Assembly (NCBI GenBank): GCA_022605405.1
Contig: JABYQQ010000007.1
Location: 1,364,001-1,428,000 of the forward strand
Direction of reading: 5' to 3'
DNA length: 64,000 nt
DNA from: Earliella scabrosa
Taxonomy: Eukaryota; Basidiomycota; Agaricomycetes; Polyporales; Polyporaceae
Every line of letters begins with the position of its first letter. The first letter of the stretch is position 1. The position numbers and the translations under genes are program-made. A model generated the notes under the pieces. The model worked only from the letters and a program-made list of their open reading frames with translations. It was not told where the DNA came from and made no database searches. Positions 48,854 through 60,262 of this stretch are shown here, in pieces.

Positions 48854-50039
48854 ATGTCGACCTATGATTCTCTACACAGGCAGTGCCGCACTCTGGAAGC
48901 TCTCTTCGACACCAAGCTCACTGCCTACGCTCGCCTCGCCTCCTCTATTACTCGCAACCATGATGATCTCGAAGCCGGCGGCTCTGCAGAGAGATGGAAG
49001 GACCTCGAGCACGAAGTGGATGAGCTACTAGAGAAGGTGCGCCAATTCTCGCCCCGTGCATCCGCTTGAATACAGAACTTAGCAGGGATGCTGCATCCCA
49101 GCTGCAAGAGATCAACGACCAATTGTCCGCGCTCTCCACCGATACGACGAACCCTCCATCACAATCCATGCTTCGTGCGATACAGAGACACAGAGAGGTG
49201 TACTTGGACTACGCGCGCGAACTCAGGCGCACGAAGGTACGTGCCGCGTGTGCATATACGTCACTCTATCAGAACCGCGCGTAACATGTCTCCTCGCAGG
49301 GCAATGTGAAGACTGCACTTGACCAGGCCAACCTCCTCAGTGGCGTTCGCAATGACATCGAGTGCGTCTTGATAGCCTCCTTAATGTCACCTCGAAACTT
49401 GCGACTAACGGTAGTTCCGGCAGTGCATACAAGTCTTCAGCTGCGGACTCATTGCTTGCTGAACGTGGCCACATTGATAATTCACATCGGATGACGGACG
49501 ACATGATCGCGTACGTCTCTTGGTTGATCAGCCCACTTCGCACATGCATCCCGACGCCTTCGGGCCCTTATATGTCTCTATACACCGCCCTATGACATTT
49601 GCGCTCACCTCGCGTGTTCACAGGCAGGCATACGAGACTCGTTCTGAATTTGGTCGCCAACGCACCACAATATCAGGCATCAACACGCGCATGCAAGGTG
49701 TCATTAGTACGTGCTATCTGTCTATGGTTGCTATACCACTATAGTGACTGACCGCGCCTTCGCCACCATTCGTTCTCCCCGCCTTCCCCGATACTTATCC
49801 CCTTCTACACGATCTATTGCAACCCTTGACGCGAACACGTACTTGGTATCTGCGCATCGCGCCCATCGTGCCGTTACATCTCGCTGCGCCGCCTCCGCTT
49901 CGACTTCCCTATGGCAGGTTCGATGCCTGGTATCAACAACCTTCTCTCGATGATCAAGACGCGCCGACGCAGAGATGCTGTCATTATTGGCTGCGTGATC
50001 GGAGTGTGCACCGTGCTCTTGCTCATGTACGTTTTCTAA
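48854..50039 (+). CDS. GOS1: Golgi SNARE Gos1/GS28
   Basis: A Qb-SNARE of intra-Golgi transport. The start at 48854 gives MSTYDSLHRQCRTLEALFDTKL. The first intron removes 65 nt (donor after LLEK) and continues as LQEINDQLSAL. Further exons read RAIQRHREVYLDYARELRRTKGNVK, and then the SNARE motif: AAD..LLAERGHIDNSHRMTDDMI, QAYETRSEFGRQRTTISGINTRM, with the zero-layer Gln in EFGRQR. Next is MTIPGMNNLLSMIKTRRRRD, then a C-terminal anchor (AVIIGCVIGVCTVLLLMYVF) ending at 50039. There are seven or so exons. The layout matches Gos1 throughout. Confidence 0.93.
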
Positions 50040-50450
50040 TCCGTCCTGCATGGTCGGTTCCACGGCCGTGGGGATGAGGCCCTCCGGCTCTTGTCTCTGC
50101 CTCGGCGCGCCGTCCTCTACATGTACATTGTACTGCTTACTGTAACACGGACAGCGTTAATAGCATCTATCTTATTGGGTTCGGAACACAACGAGTTGAC
50201 TGTTACACATATATCGCGCGCCGCAGCGGCCGGAAGATCGCCTATATGTATACACACGGCGCGCCCGGCTGCACGACATGATTGGGACGTCCCGCATACA
50301 TAGAAGCACCTGGATTGGCCGATATTCTTGTCCAGACCACACAGCGCGCCGCCGCTCCATCTGCATCTGCATCCAACCGTCCTCGTCCAATCGCATCCGC
50401 ATCCAAATCCAAATTCCATGCCAAAGAACCAGTGAGCGACCGCGATACGG
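50040..50450. other. Convergent intergenic region
   Basis: 3' flanks of GOS1 and the TatD-like gene. A short hexamer-like run of gcatccgcatcc units lies near 50365-50415. Confidence 0.45.
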
Positions 50451-52321
50451 TCACGCCCGCACGTCGACGTCCTCGTCCTCGCTCTCATTGGCCTCCACCC
50501 ACTCCTCGATGGCCCTATCACGACGCTTGCCGCGCCTGCCGTGCGGTGGCCTATGGTTCCCCCTGTCGAACGCGCGCCAGTTCTCCGCGAGCCTGCGGAC
50601 GGCGCCCCACTGCTGCGGCTCGGGCACGGCGGTGGCGTCCCCATCGTCCCAGCGGTCCTCGACGTACCAGCCCTTGACGGCGGCGACAGTGCGGAGCATG
50701 TGCCAGGTGTAGGGCGCGGAGCGCCGGAGGTCGTGGAAGTCGGACTCGACGAGGATGCGGTCTGGGGCGCAGGCGGCGATGAGTGCGGTGTGCGCGGGCG
50801 AGCGTCCGTTGATGGCCGTGGAGAGGGAGAGGAAGACGTTTGGGTGGCGTTTCTGGGTGCGGGCGCGCAGAGATTGCGGGCGGTTGGGGTTTGGATGATG
50901 GCGAGTATTGAATGTCGAAGGCCGGATCGTATTTGCGAGTCGCGAGCACCGTCGCGATGGTCGAGGAGCGTCGAATGTCGGGTGTTGGGTGGCAGGAGTG
51001 AATTGGTATACACAGTATGTTGGATGCGCATTGTCGATGTGTGTATGGACCAGGACGGTGCGCCCACGGCGATCAGTGATGCGCGCCGGGGCGGTGGAGT
51101 CAGAGAGGAAGTGAATGTGGATGGGATGTCGGGATCCCGTGGGCGGATCAGAGACATAAATGAACGGGTGCGCATTGGCGACGACAACGGCGGTCGAATT
51201 CATCGTGCCAATGCAGCGGACGCGGGTGCGGTGCGGTGCGGGCGACAGGAACGTCCGAGTTTCATGTGGTGGAACGCGCATGTGCATGTGTGCATGGTGT
51301 GAGCGACGGGTACAGTAGACCGCCCAGAGACATTGTCAGAGGAACACACGCACCGAGATCTCGGTCCACGTCTGCGCGCTGAGCCCGCAACTGTGCAGGT
51401 CGACGCTGATCTTGAGCCACGCCTCGCCGTGCGTCGCGTACATCCGGTCGAGCAGCTCGCGCGTCGCCTGCTGGCACTTGACGCTGTGCAGGCTCACGTT
51501 CCGCTTGAGCTCGACCGCGAGGCCGAGCTGCGCCTCCAGCACTTTGAGCTGGTGCTCGAGCGGGATGGTGAATGGAGAGAGCTCGCGGCTGTCCGCGGAG
51601 TCGGCGTAAGGCGGGCTCGCGGGATGAGCGAACGGCACACGACATGCGCGGTCGATGCCTACTTCCCCAAGCATCGCATTTTGGAACGTTTCCAGACCAT
51701 CGCGGACCTCGGCCAGGATCTCGGTGAGCGGGATGGGGTCAGGCAAGAAAGGGAGTAGCCGATCGAAGGCGGCTACCGACTCCTGCTTTGGCGGAGGATT
51801 ATTTGGCAGGAAGAGCGACCGGTAGTGCGCCTCTTTCGAGGAAATGGGTTCCACGGAGATCCAATGCGAGAACCATGGATGGTAGCCTGCAGATCGTGTA
51901 CATGTCAACCCACATACTTTGGCAGAAGCGTTAACGAAGAAAGAGATTGAACCACAGATGCGTGTTCGATGATTACTCCCATAGGACTGAATAAGGAAGG
52001 GCGAGGCACTCGCAGTACAGAACACCAACCGAAGCACGGTATGACTTTGTCAGGGTGGGCGCGCGCAAGGTCTGCGACGAGCTTCTGGTCGCTCCGGCGA
52101 GTCGCCATCGCGCACACGCGAATGGCCATGTCGTCCGCGACCCTGTGCGTCATCGCCATATCCGAGTCGGTAGGGTGACAGTGCACATCGATGACATGCG
52201 CGAGCACCTCGCGGGGCACGCCCTCGATCGCGGCCTGGATGTCGTCGCTGTCCGATGGGAGTGCTGTCGCAATACTATGATCAGCCAGACAAATTGTTGG
52301 AGGGCCGCGTGCGCGAACCAT
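50451..52321 (-). CDS. TatD-family metal-dependent hydrolase (Scn1-like)
   Basis: A TIM-barrel hydrolase of the TatD type, closest in layout to the fission yeast Cut9-interacting protein Scn1. The first exon carries HVIDVHCHPTDS (HxH). Exon 2 starts at GYHPWFSHWIS and has MLGEVGIDRACR (metal-bridging Glu), NVSLHSVKCQQ and SVDLHSCGLSA (His ligands). The last exon has KRHPNVFLSLSTAINGRSP and RILVESDFHD (Asp), so all expected ligands are present. The C-terminal tail is acidic and ends DEDVDVRA. The intron between exons 2 and 3 (about 51345-50858) is about 490 nt, roughly eight times the local norm. The start at 52321 is the only in-frame ATG before the domain. Confidence 0.9.
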
Positions 52322-52990
52322 GCTCGTCGGTGTTCGCCAAGTCCATCAAATACGTTTTGTTGCTGTTCACCGCCGACAAGGCTCTCTCTATCGGTGCTTC
52401 CGGAGGACCGCCGGGATGCACTACGTGGATGGTACGTACGGAGAACGATCGCCTGCTGAAGGAGGGGCGGTAAACAGCGGTAGGCCTGGGAGTTTGACTG
52501 ATATTAGCATACCGGGTGCGAAGTTTCAGCGAAAGGCAGTGCAGCCTTGTGCAGGCACACCGGTCGTAATATTATACATACGGAGAGCTGTCAGGTAAGC
52601 GAGCACAACGTCAGATCGCAGGCGATGTGGAAGGCTGATCGTCGGGACGACTATCGCGGGTTTTACGCTATTCTGCGGTGGAAGATGGCGTGTATAGTCT
52701 TGAATACCTTCACAGATGCAAATCAATTCCGCACGATGGATACTTTGTGCACAAGAGATACCGCCGACGTGGTGGATAGAAGACGAAGATGCCGCGGCAA
52801 TAGCAGATGACAACCGCAGGTTGATGATGGGTGAGGGCAAAGATGAGTCGAGTCATTGCTTCCCTTGCCATGAGCTGATGGCCAATTCGTCGGATCGCGA
52901 AGATAACGGTGATGTGTAGTACAATGCTACATGTATATATTGTACGTGGCGAGTAGTTTGCGTCCATGGACAATATAATGACGGCTAGCT
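52322..52990. other. Intergenic region
   Basis: About 670 bp with nothing recognisable; AT-richer than neighbouring coding DNA. Confidence 0.5.
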
Positions 52991-53546
52991 TCAACCTATG
53001 TGGGCAACTCTGTCTGCGTTCGCACCCGTTGCCTGCCTTTGCGCCTTAGCAGTACCTTCGGGGGCGGTGGTGGCTGCTTGGGCCTGCTCTCGCTGGTCTG
53101 CAGTCCCTTGACTGTGTTCCTTCGAGTCGTCCTGCTGCTGGAATGGGTTGTTCTGAGCAGAGAAGGGAGTTAGCTACATACTACTCATGCGGAATGGTCG
53201 TAGTCTGTATGATACTCACGTCATCAGTGGCCTCCTGCTTTCTCTTGAGATCGCCTGTTCGGAGGTCATGTCCATGCTGGACGAGGTCGGGCTTATGAAG
53301 GATCGTTCCTTTCAACTCCTCCTTATAGCCTGCAAGCTTATCTTCTGTGGTCTGCGCAAATGCTCGTACGCCTTCGCACATGTCCTAGAGACGATGAGGA
53401 CATACCGCGCCCTTGGCGTATTCTGGGCCAAGGCCCACTGCACCGGCGTGCCTCTGGGGAGGATATGAGTCGTTGCCTCCGCCCGTAGCACCGGTACTGT
53501 TCTGCTGAGGAGCGGGAGATCGCGAAGGAGAGTCAATGGTGGCCAT
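52991..53546 (-). CDS. Conserved small hydrophilic protein, 144 residues
   Basis: Three exons: 53546-53406 (47 codons), 53351-53220 (44 codons) and 53152-52991 (53 codons plus stop). All junctions are in phase 0; introns are 54 and 67 nt. It starts MATIDSPSRSPAPQQNS, passes through GGNDSYPPQRHAGAVGLGP, then TTEDKLAGYKEELKG, HKPDLVQHGHDLRTGDLKRKQ and NNPFQQQDD, and ends with an Ala/Gln/Thr-rich tail. The KEELKG..P..V..GH..RTGELKRK pattern is one I associate with small basidiomycete proteins of unknown function, distantly CsbD-like; no domain can be named with confidence. It is highly charged and lacks a signal or membrane segment. Confidence 0.7.
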
Positions 53547-54160
53547 GTTGGTATCAAGCGTGCTTGGAGGTGTGAGGTAGCTTGGCGTGCAGTAGACAAG
53601 AAACTTGGGCTCTTAGCCAAGGTAAACAATCCTCTTATAATTACCGAGGCGTTCCAACTACAGCGCCGTGGAGAATGACGCATAAGAAACAGCGCATGAA
53701 GTGCATGCAAGGAGTGCCATGACGTCGGTGTCGCTGGAGAGCACGATGACATCATCAGTCATAGTGGGCGGTTACGGCACGGTCGGGGCCGCTGAGAGGG
53801 AGGAGGTCATGAGGACTCTGTATGGCACGACGGAGGGGGGCGAGAGAGCCCGAGCTTGGGCCAGGCAGACGGGAAGATCAGAGAGCAGCCGGCAACGCCG
53901 TCCAAAGTCCGCGGTTGCGATGGCCAACAGAGATGGCTCAGATGCAGTCGTCGTCCAGAACAAGCATGTCTAGCGCCCGTGCTCTCGCCGATCACGCTGC
54001 CTGATCCGGCCACAGCTGTCCTCGACAATCTGCCATCGCGGCATCTTGGGCGTCTGAGCTCCTTGACCATCGACGACAACTCATCACCACCAGCCAATCT
54101 GTCTCCTGCATCCTCCTTGACGTCCTCGCCGCCCGATCCGCTTCTCTACTCGGTTGGTTC
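53547..54160. promoter_or_regulatory. Divergent promoter region, small protein / TRM5
   Basis: About 610 bp. Open stretches on both strands here have no family features. Confidence 0.4.
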
Positions 54161-56008
54161 ATGATCGCCTGCTCAGCTCTGAGGCAGACGCGACGATTGA
54201 TCACCACCGCTGCATCTGGTGTCAACAGCCACATGTCCGAGGGCATCATCAAGCATCTTGTTCTGCCGAAGGCTCCAGGCTTCGGAATCAAGGACGGCGC
54301 ACTGGACAAGGACGCGTTCCGGAAGGTCCTGCCTGTACTTGCCGCAAAGATAGCTCCCGAGAAGGCGGGCGTACTGCTTAAGGCTCCTGCTCTGAGGAGG
54401 TACGTCTTGTGAATCTCCATCTTGTCACGCCTCCCTGACATCCAGCGGGGACTTCTGCAGGTCACTCATCGATGTGCCAAAAGTGAAGAGTGTGGCACGG
54501 GGGCCGGGTCAAGAGAGATTGGTTCTGTTGAAGTACTCCGACCAAGGTGCATATCATGACCCATTGCGTTTTCATGACGCCTGACTGAATGGGGCGTAAG
54601 CTAGCCGATTTGACCCCTGAAGCACTGGAATTCCTGCGTTCACAGTCTGCCGAACTAGTCCCACATGAGCTTGTGTTCGATTACGATTGGTGGAGCACTG
54701 GTACGCAACATTCTCGCTCACGATTGCCACCTGTTCTCAACGTCGTGATCTCAGACGAGGTCATTCATGCAATATTGCCCGAAGAGCTGGAGGCGGGAGC
54801 ACCGTCAGGATTTGCTGTTGTCGGGCACATAGGTGTGTAACACGTTTGCTGCTAGATTCTTTCTGATGAAGGAACGCCTGTCGTGTAGCGCACATGAACC
54901 TCCGACCAGAGTACTTGCCGTACAAACACATAATTGGCCAGGTGGTGATGGATGTACGTCGTGCTTGTACTGCTTTGGGTCCTGCGCTCATATTCTGGTA
55001 TAGAAAAACCCGTCGGTGAGGACCGTGGTGAACAAACTAGACAACATAGACAACCAGTTCCGCGTCTTCAAGATGGAACTTCTTGCGGGCGAGCCAGACT
55101 ATATTGTCACACAGGTACGACTTGGCGCTCTCCCCTTTCTTGACTCGTTTTGAAGATCCGCAGTCTGAGAATGACTGTCGCTTCACCTTCGACTTCCGAG
55201 AAGTATACTGGAATTCACGGTTGCATCACGAACACGAGCGACTCATCGACAAATTCCAACCCGAAGACGTAATCGCCGATGTCTTTGCTGGTGTGGGGCC
55301 TTTCGCTATACCTGCTGCAAAGAAGGGGTGTGGAGTCCTCGCGAACGATCTCAATCCATCCAGTCATAAATACCTCGTGCAAAACATCTCCGATAACAGG
55401 GTACGTCGCAATGCTGCACGAGAGTAACTGTCATTCAACCTTCTCGGTAGGTCGGGTCGCTGGTGCATCCCTTCTGCGAAGATGGCCGCGACTTTATCCG
55501 CAGCGCATTCAACCGAGCGTGGGACGACCCTCTGGCACCCGTTCCCCAGCGCAAGCTTCGGCGCACGGAGATAAAAGAGATACGCGCAGGCGAACGAGCA
55601 GCACCTCCCCCCGGTCCTCGCAGACATCGTATCAGTCACTTTGTCATGAACTTGCCAGATACCGCCATCCTGTTCCTGGACGCGTTTCGCGGCGTGCTGT
55701 CTCGGGCGAACGCGGGTGAGCGGGAGTTGAGCGGGGTTTACGACGAGGGATCGATGCCGATGATTCACACCCACTGCTTTACCCGAGAGCTTGAGCCGGC
55801 GAGGGCTGCAGCGGACATACGCCAGGTGAGAGCTGCAAACACATGCGTCGTGTGCGGCACTGATCGGACATTTCAGCGGGTGGAGGATAAGCTCGGGCAC
55901 CCGGTGGGCGAGGACGCCGAGTACCACTGGGTGAGGTCTGTTGCCCCGCAGAAGGAGATGTACTGCGTTAGCTTCAGGCTCCCATATGCTGTCGCTTATG
56001 CGTCATGA
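54161..56008 (+). CDS. TRM5: tRNA (guanine(37)-N1)-methyltransferase Trm5
   Basis: Methylates G37 beside the anticodon using S-adenosylmethionine, preventing frameshifts; works in cytosol/nucleus and mitochondria. The ATG at 54161 opens an Arg/Ala/Thr-rich leader ([20 protein letters not shown]). A second in-frame ATG at 54233 starts [18 protein letters not shown], where homology begins. Motifs: [78 protein letters not shown] (SAM loop), [12 protein letters not shown], and [16 protein letters not shown] (the NLP active-site region). The end is LPYAVAYAS. There are eight or so exons and it appears complete. Two starts fit a dual-targeted enzyme. Confidence 0.94.
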
Positions 56009-56349
56009 GAAAGTGCAGTAGGTTTGCGGAGAAATGCTATCTGGTCCACTGCGACGAGAGGGTGCGAGAGCCAATGGGAGGACCTGGGCAGGACAGACGC
56101 CTGTCGGCGGTGCTTAGTCAGCGAATGTTGTCCGCTCAGAAAAGATGAAGAGACGCGCGACGCGACAACCGCCAACTCATCAACCACCCCGCCCTGTGCC
56201 GTCCCCGCCCCCGGTCTCGCTGTGGGGCATAGAGTACCGTACTGTCTCTCGTTATAGAGCTCCTCTCGCCTTGCTTCCTCTAGAACGGCTATACCCGGCC
56301 CTATTCCCTAATACTGGTTCTTGCCGGCCCGGCTCTCACACAACTCAAT
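56009..56349. promoter_or_regulatory. Promoter region of the mitochondrial carrier
   Basis: About 340 bp between TRM5 and the carrier. It contains a CCAAT element (gccaatggg near 56080). Confidence 0.4.
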
Positions 56350-59300
56350 ATGTTTCCCCTGAGCCTTCCTCGACTCTTCCCAACCGTCTACTGCGATGCC
56401 AGCGAAGGTCCGACCTCTCGTGCAGCCTCCGCTATAAACACCGTCAAAAGCGCCGTCTCCGTCCCGGAGAGCGAGCTCAAGCGATGGAGGAGAACCTTTG
56501 ACGCGAATGCGCAGACGGTTGTAGACGGCCAGAAGTGCGTATCTCCGTCATTGCATGCCAAGGAAGCCCAGGGGCTGAAGCGGGGATTGGTACCACGTCT
56601 CGTGCAGGTACCTGAACAGCGAGCAGTTCGTGAACGCCATCGCGCCCAAGAGCGACCTCAGCAAGATCGCGCGCTCGCAGTTTGCCACGCTCTTCCGCGT
56701 CGCGGACGCGAACAAGCGGGGGCTGCTGTCCTGGGATGACTTTGTGGTGTTTGAGACCATCTTGAAGCGGCCGGATGCGGACTACTGGATAGCGTTCCAA
56801 TACTTTGACGTGTACGCCGAATTCATCCCCATTCGCTGTCCGCGCCGAGTGTGATGCGAGCCGTGTCCCCCTCCCTCCCCCCCGCTCTCGGCGGCGGGTG
56901 TTCTGTTTGCTCTTGCAGAGACGAGTCTGGCACGATCACGTACGATGAGTTCAAGAACGTGTTCAACGCGAACATTGGCCCGGACGCGATCCCGTTCGAC
57001 TTTGACTGGTACGCATGTTTCTCTTCTCTTGTGCCCGCTTGCGCGGCGTGCTGGAACTGCTGAGCTGAGCGTGGGCGTGTGTGGGCAGCGACTGGGTCAA
57101 GCTGTACCTCGGCAAGAAGAACGGCGCGCACGTTCTGGGGTGTAGGTCCCACTGAGTTGTTGGCCGTGGACGGGATGACTCACGTGGGAGGAACAGACAA
57201 CGAGTTCACGCAGTTGATGAAGGGGCTCCAGGGCGAGAGGCTCCGCCAGGCTTTCAAATTCCTAGACAAGGACCAGGATGGCTACATCCGTCCTGAACAG
57301 TTCAAGAAGATCATCCTAGTACGTCTTTCGCATACATCTCACGCCGGACGGTGTGCTTCATGATGCATGCATGGTATGTAGGACATTGCTGGCCACAAAC
57401 TTTCGGATGCGGTCATAGAGCGACTCCCGACCCTGACGACTCTGAGCCCCGGAGGCCGTATATCCTACTCAGAGGTCAATGCCTTCTACAACGTCATTAG
57501 AGGTAAGCGAGCTAGTGGGTCTTCCGGAATGACAGGTTGACGGCTTTGCGCAGAGATGGATATGGTAGAGCGGTACGCACGATGAGACTCTGTTACTGAG
57601 TAGAGTGACTCACCATCTGTGCTCAGCATAATCCGTGAGGCCACCTCCAAATCCAAGGACGGGCGCATCGACCAATCCGACTTCCTCAATCACTGCGTCT
57701 CCAGCACCCGATACTCTTTGTTCACCCCGATGGAGGCTTCCATCATCTTCCACTTCGCGGGAAGGGGCAACAGTTCGCAGCGCCTCTCCCTGCTCGACTT
57801 CGCCCAGCTCTTGGATCCACGCTGGAAGGCGCCTTCGGAGACGGTGGAAGTGAAGCCCAAGCCTACCTTCTCGTCGTTCCTGCACGAGTTCGCCCACTCG
57901 GCCTATAACTTTGGTCTCGGAGGTCAGTGAGAAGCGTCGCTGTCATGACGTGTGTACGCACTCACACTCCTGTCGCCGCTGGCAGGCATCGCCGGTGGAT
58001 TTGGGGCAACCATCGTATATCCTATCGATCTAGGTACGTTATTTCAACTCTCAACTCACGATGCTGTGGGCGAGTGACTGATATGTCCAACAGTCAAGGT
58101 AGCGTTTGCTGTGTCTCATCACTGTTGGGCGCTGTTGACTGTGGAGCCGTTGTCTCTCTCAGACCCGGTATGTCGTGCGTTCGTGTCAGATGTCAGGAGT
58201 GGTATCTGACGTCCTCCATGCAGCATGCAGAACCAACGCAGTACAGTTGTCGGACAGCTCCTGTACAAGAATAGTTTCGATTGCGTGCGGAAGGTGTTTA
58301 GGAATGAAGGCCTCATCGGCTTCTATCGTGGGCTTGGCCCCCAGTTGATCGTGCGTGCTCTTCACGTCATTTCCGCGAGCCCTGTGTACTGAGTTTATTT
58401 TTGTACGACAGGGCGTTGCGCCGGAGAAGGCCATCAAGCTCACGGTGAACGACTTCATCCGGTCGCGCGCTATGGACCCCGAGACTGGAAGAATCACCCT
58501 AGGGTGGGAACTGGTTGCCGGGGGATCCGCCGGTGGTTGTCAAGTGGTACGTCTGCGAGAATTCCTCGAGGGAGCCAGGCTGCACAGCTTCATTGACGCG
58601 TGTCGCAGATCTTCACGAACCCGCTTGAGATTGTGTATGTGTCGTCTGGCGCATCAGGTTTTGGGAGAGTCGAGTCCGGGCGGGCTGATCTTGGGTTTTC
58701 AGGAAAATTCGTCTTCAGGTGCAAGGTGAGGCGGCCAAGCTCGAGGGAGCTGTGCCGAAAGGCGCTGTGCACATCATACGCCAGCTCGGCCTTCTTGGGC
58801 TGTACAAGGGCGCGAGCGCATGCTTGCTGCGCGACATCCCGTTCTCCGCGATCTATTTCCCAGCGTACTCGCACCTGAAGAAGGACGTGTTCAACGAAGG
58901 CTACAACGGGAAACAGCTGTCGTTCTTTGAGACGTTGACGTCCGCTGCTGTTGCGTACGTCGTTTTCGATCGGATCCATCCGCCACCGGTGATGGATGGT
59001 ATATGCCTCGAGTGATGGTGCGCTGACGGGTTGGCTACCGACGCAGTGGTATGCCAGCAGCCTATCTGACGACTCCCGCCGGTGGGTCTAGCCCTGCTTG
59101 TTAGGCGCGCACCAGACTGATGGGCCGTTCATGCAGATGTTGTGAAGACGCGGCTGCAGGTTGAAGCTCGGTCGGGCCAGACGCACTACAAGGGCCTCGC
59201 GGACGCGTTCGCGAAGATCTGTGAGTGGTTTCTGCGCGAAGGGGGCGGCGGAGCGTGGCTGATTGACATGCGGGACGGCACCGCATTGATCAGATCGAGA

Positions 59301-59658
59301 GGAAGGCTTCAGGGCATTTTTCAAGGGCGGGCCAGCGCGCATTATCCGGAGCAGCCCGCAATTCGGGTTCACGCTGGTCGCGTACGAGTATCTGCATAAG
59401 GCAAGTGATGATTGCGTGTTTGCAGACGAGCTGGGGCTGATGCAGAGGCTGGTCGCAGTATGTGCCAGTAAGTCGGGGATGCGTGCTTGATGAGGGCGTG
59501 AGGGACGCTGATTGTTGGTGGGACAGTACCCGTACCGGACGGTGGAGGGGGAGACGGCGCAGACGGGGCTGGGGCCGCGGGAGGACATGGCGCAGGTGCG
59601 GGCGCGGAACGCGTTGCGGATTCTGCTGGACGTGCACGGGGATTTCGGGCGTCGGTGA
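56350..59658 (+). CDS. AGC1: Ca2+-regulated mitochondrial aspartate/glutamate carrier (Aralar/AGC type)
   Basis: An inner-membrane carrier of the SLC25A12/13 class, exchanging aspartate for glutamate in the malate-aspartate shuttle. The long N-terminal EF-hand domain faces the intermembrane space: [50 protein letters not shown] and further degenerate hands. The three carrier repeats follow, each with the Px(D/E)xx(K/R) signature: YPIDLVKTRMQNQ, NPLEIVKIRLQVQ and [13 protein letters not shown]. The family's C-terminal extension continues to GDFGRR and the TGA at 59656. There are about fourteen exons and the junctions checked are in frame. The start at 56350 gives [13 protein letters not shown]; a different first exon cannot be excluded. 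Confidence 0.92.
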
Positions 59659-60262
59659 GGCGGGGGTGGCCGGCGCGTCGGCGGCGAGGGCGTGTGGTAG
59701 ATCTACGGAATGGAATATCTTGGAGACGAGCGAGGGTAGACGGGGCAGCGTGCCTTGGCCGCGCCGTTGGCGGCGAGCACCGCATCAGGAGGGATGATGA
59801 GATGGGCAAATGGGGCGAATGGAGGCCCGCGCGGGCGGGAGCCAATGGGAGGGGGCCCATGGCCGGGGGGCGGTGGGAGAATGTCTCTAGGGAGACACGA
59901 TCACTGATGATCTGTTCGGTCGTGACAGAGCAGATTCGGTCGCGTGTCACGGGCCTCATATAGAGCTGCTCGCGGACTGGGGCCCTCCATCCCCCCTTCC
60001 TCCCGTCTTCGTTTCCGGGCTTCTTACCCTCCCTCCTTTTCCTTCTTTCAGCGGTCAGTCGACCTGTCTCGCGTCGCGCGCATAAAGCCGTCCTGACTTC
60101 TACCAACCCCACAGAGCGCTCGCGTTCTGCGCAAGCCTTCCGCACTTTTTTGCCTAAGCCAACTGCTAGACAGTCCCGACAGCGTAGACCGCTACCACTC
60201 GTTTGCAACTCACGTATCACTTCCCGACCCGTCACGACTATCAGCTGTCTTAATCGCTCGAC
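59659..60262. promoter_or_regulatory. Promoter and leader of the Thr-rich secreted protein
   Basis: About 600 bp. It has a CCAAT box at 59842-59846, and a pyrimidine-rich stretch (about 59985-60110) before the ATG, typical of strongly expressed fungal genes. Confidence 0.45.

Noticed and set aside
53385..53405. A 21-nt GT-AG micro-intron in the small protein gene
   Set aside because: A 54-nt intron using the same donor and the acceptor at 53352 keeps frame, has normal size and gives a better motif.
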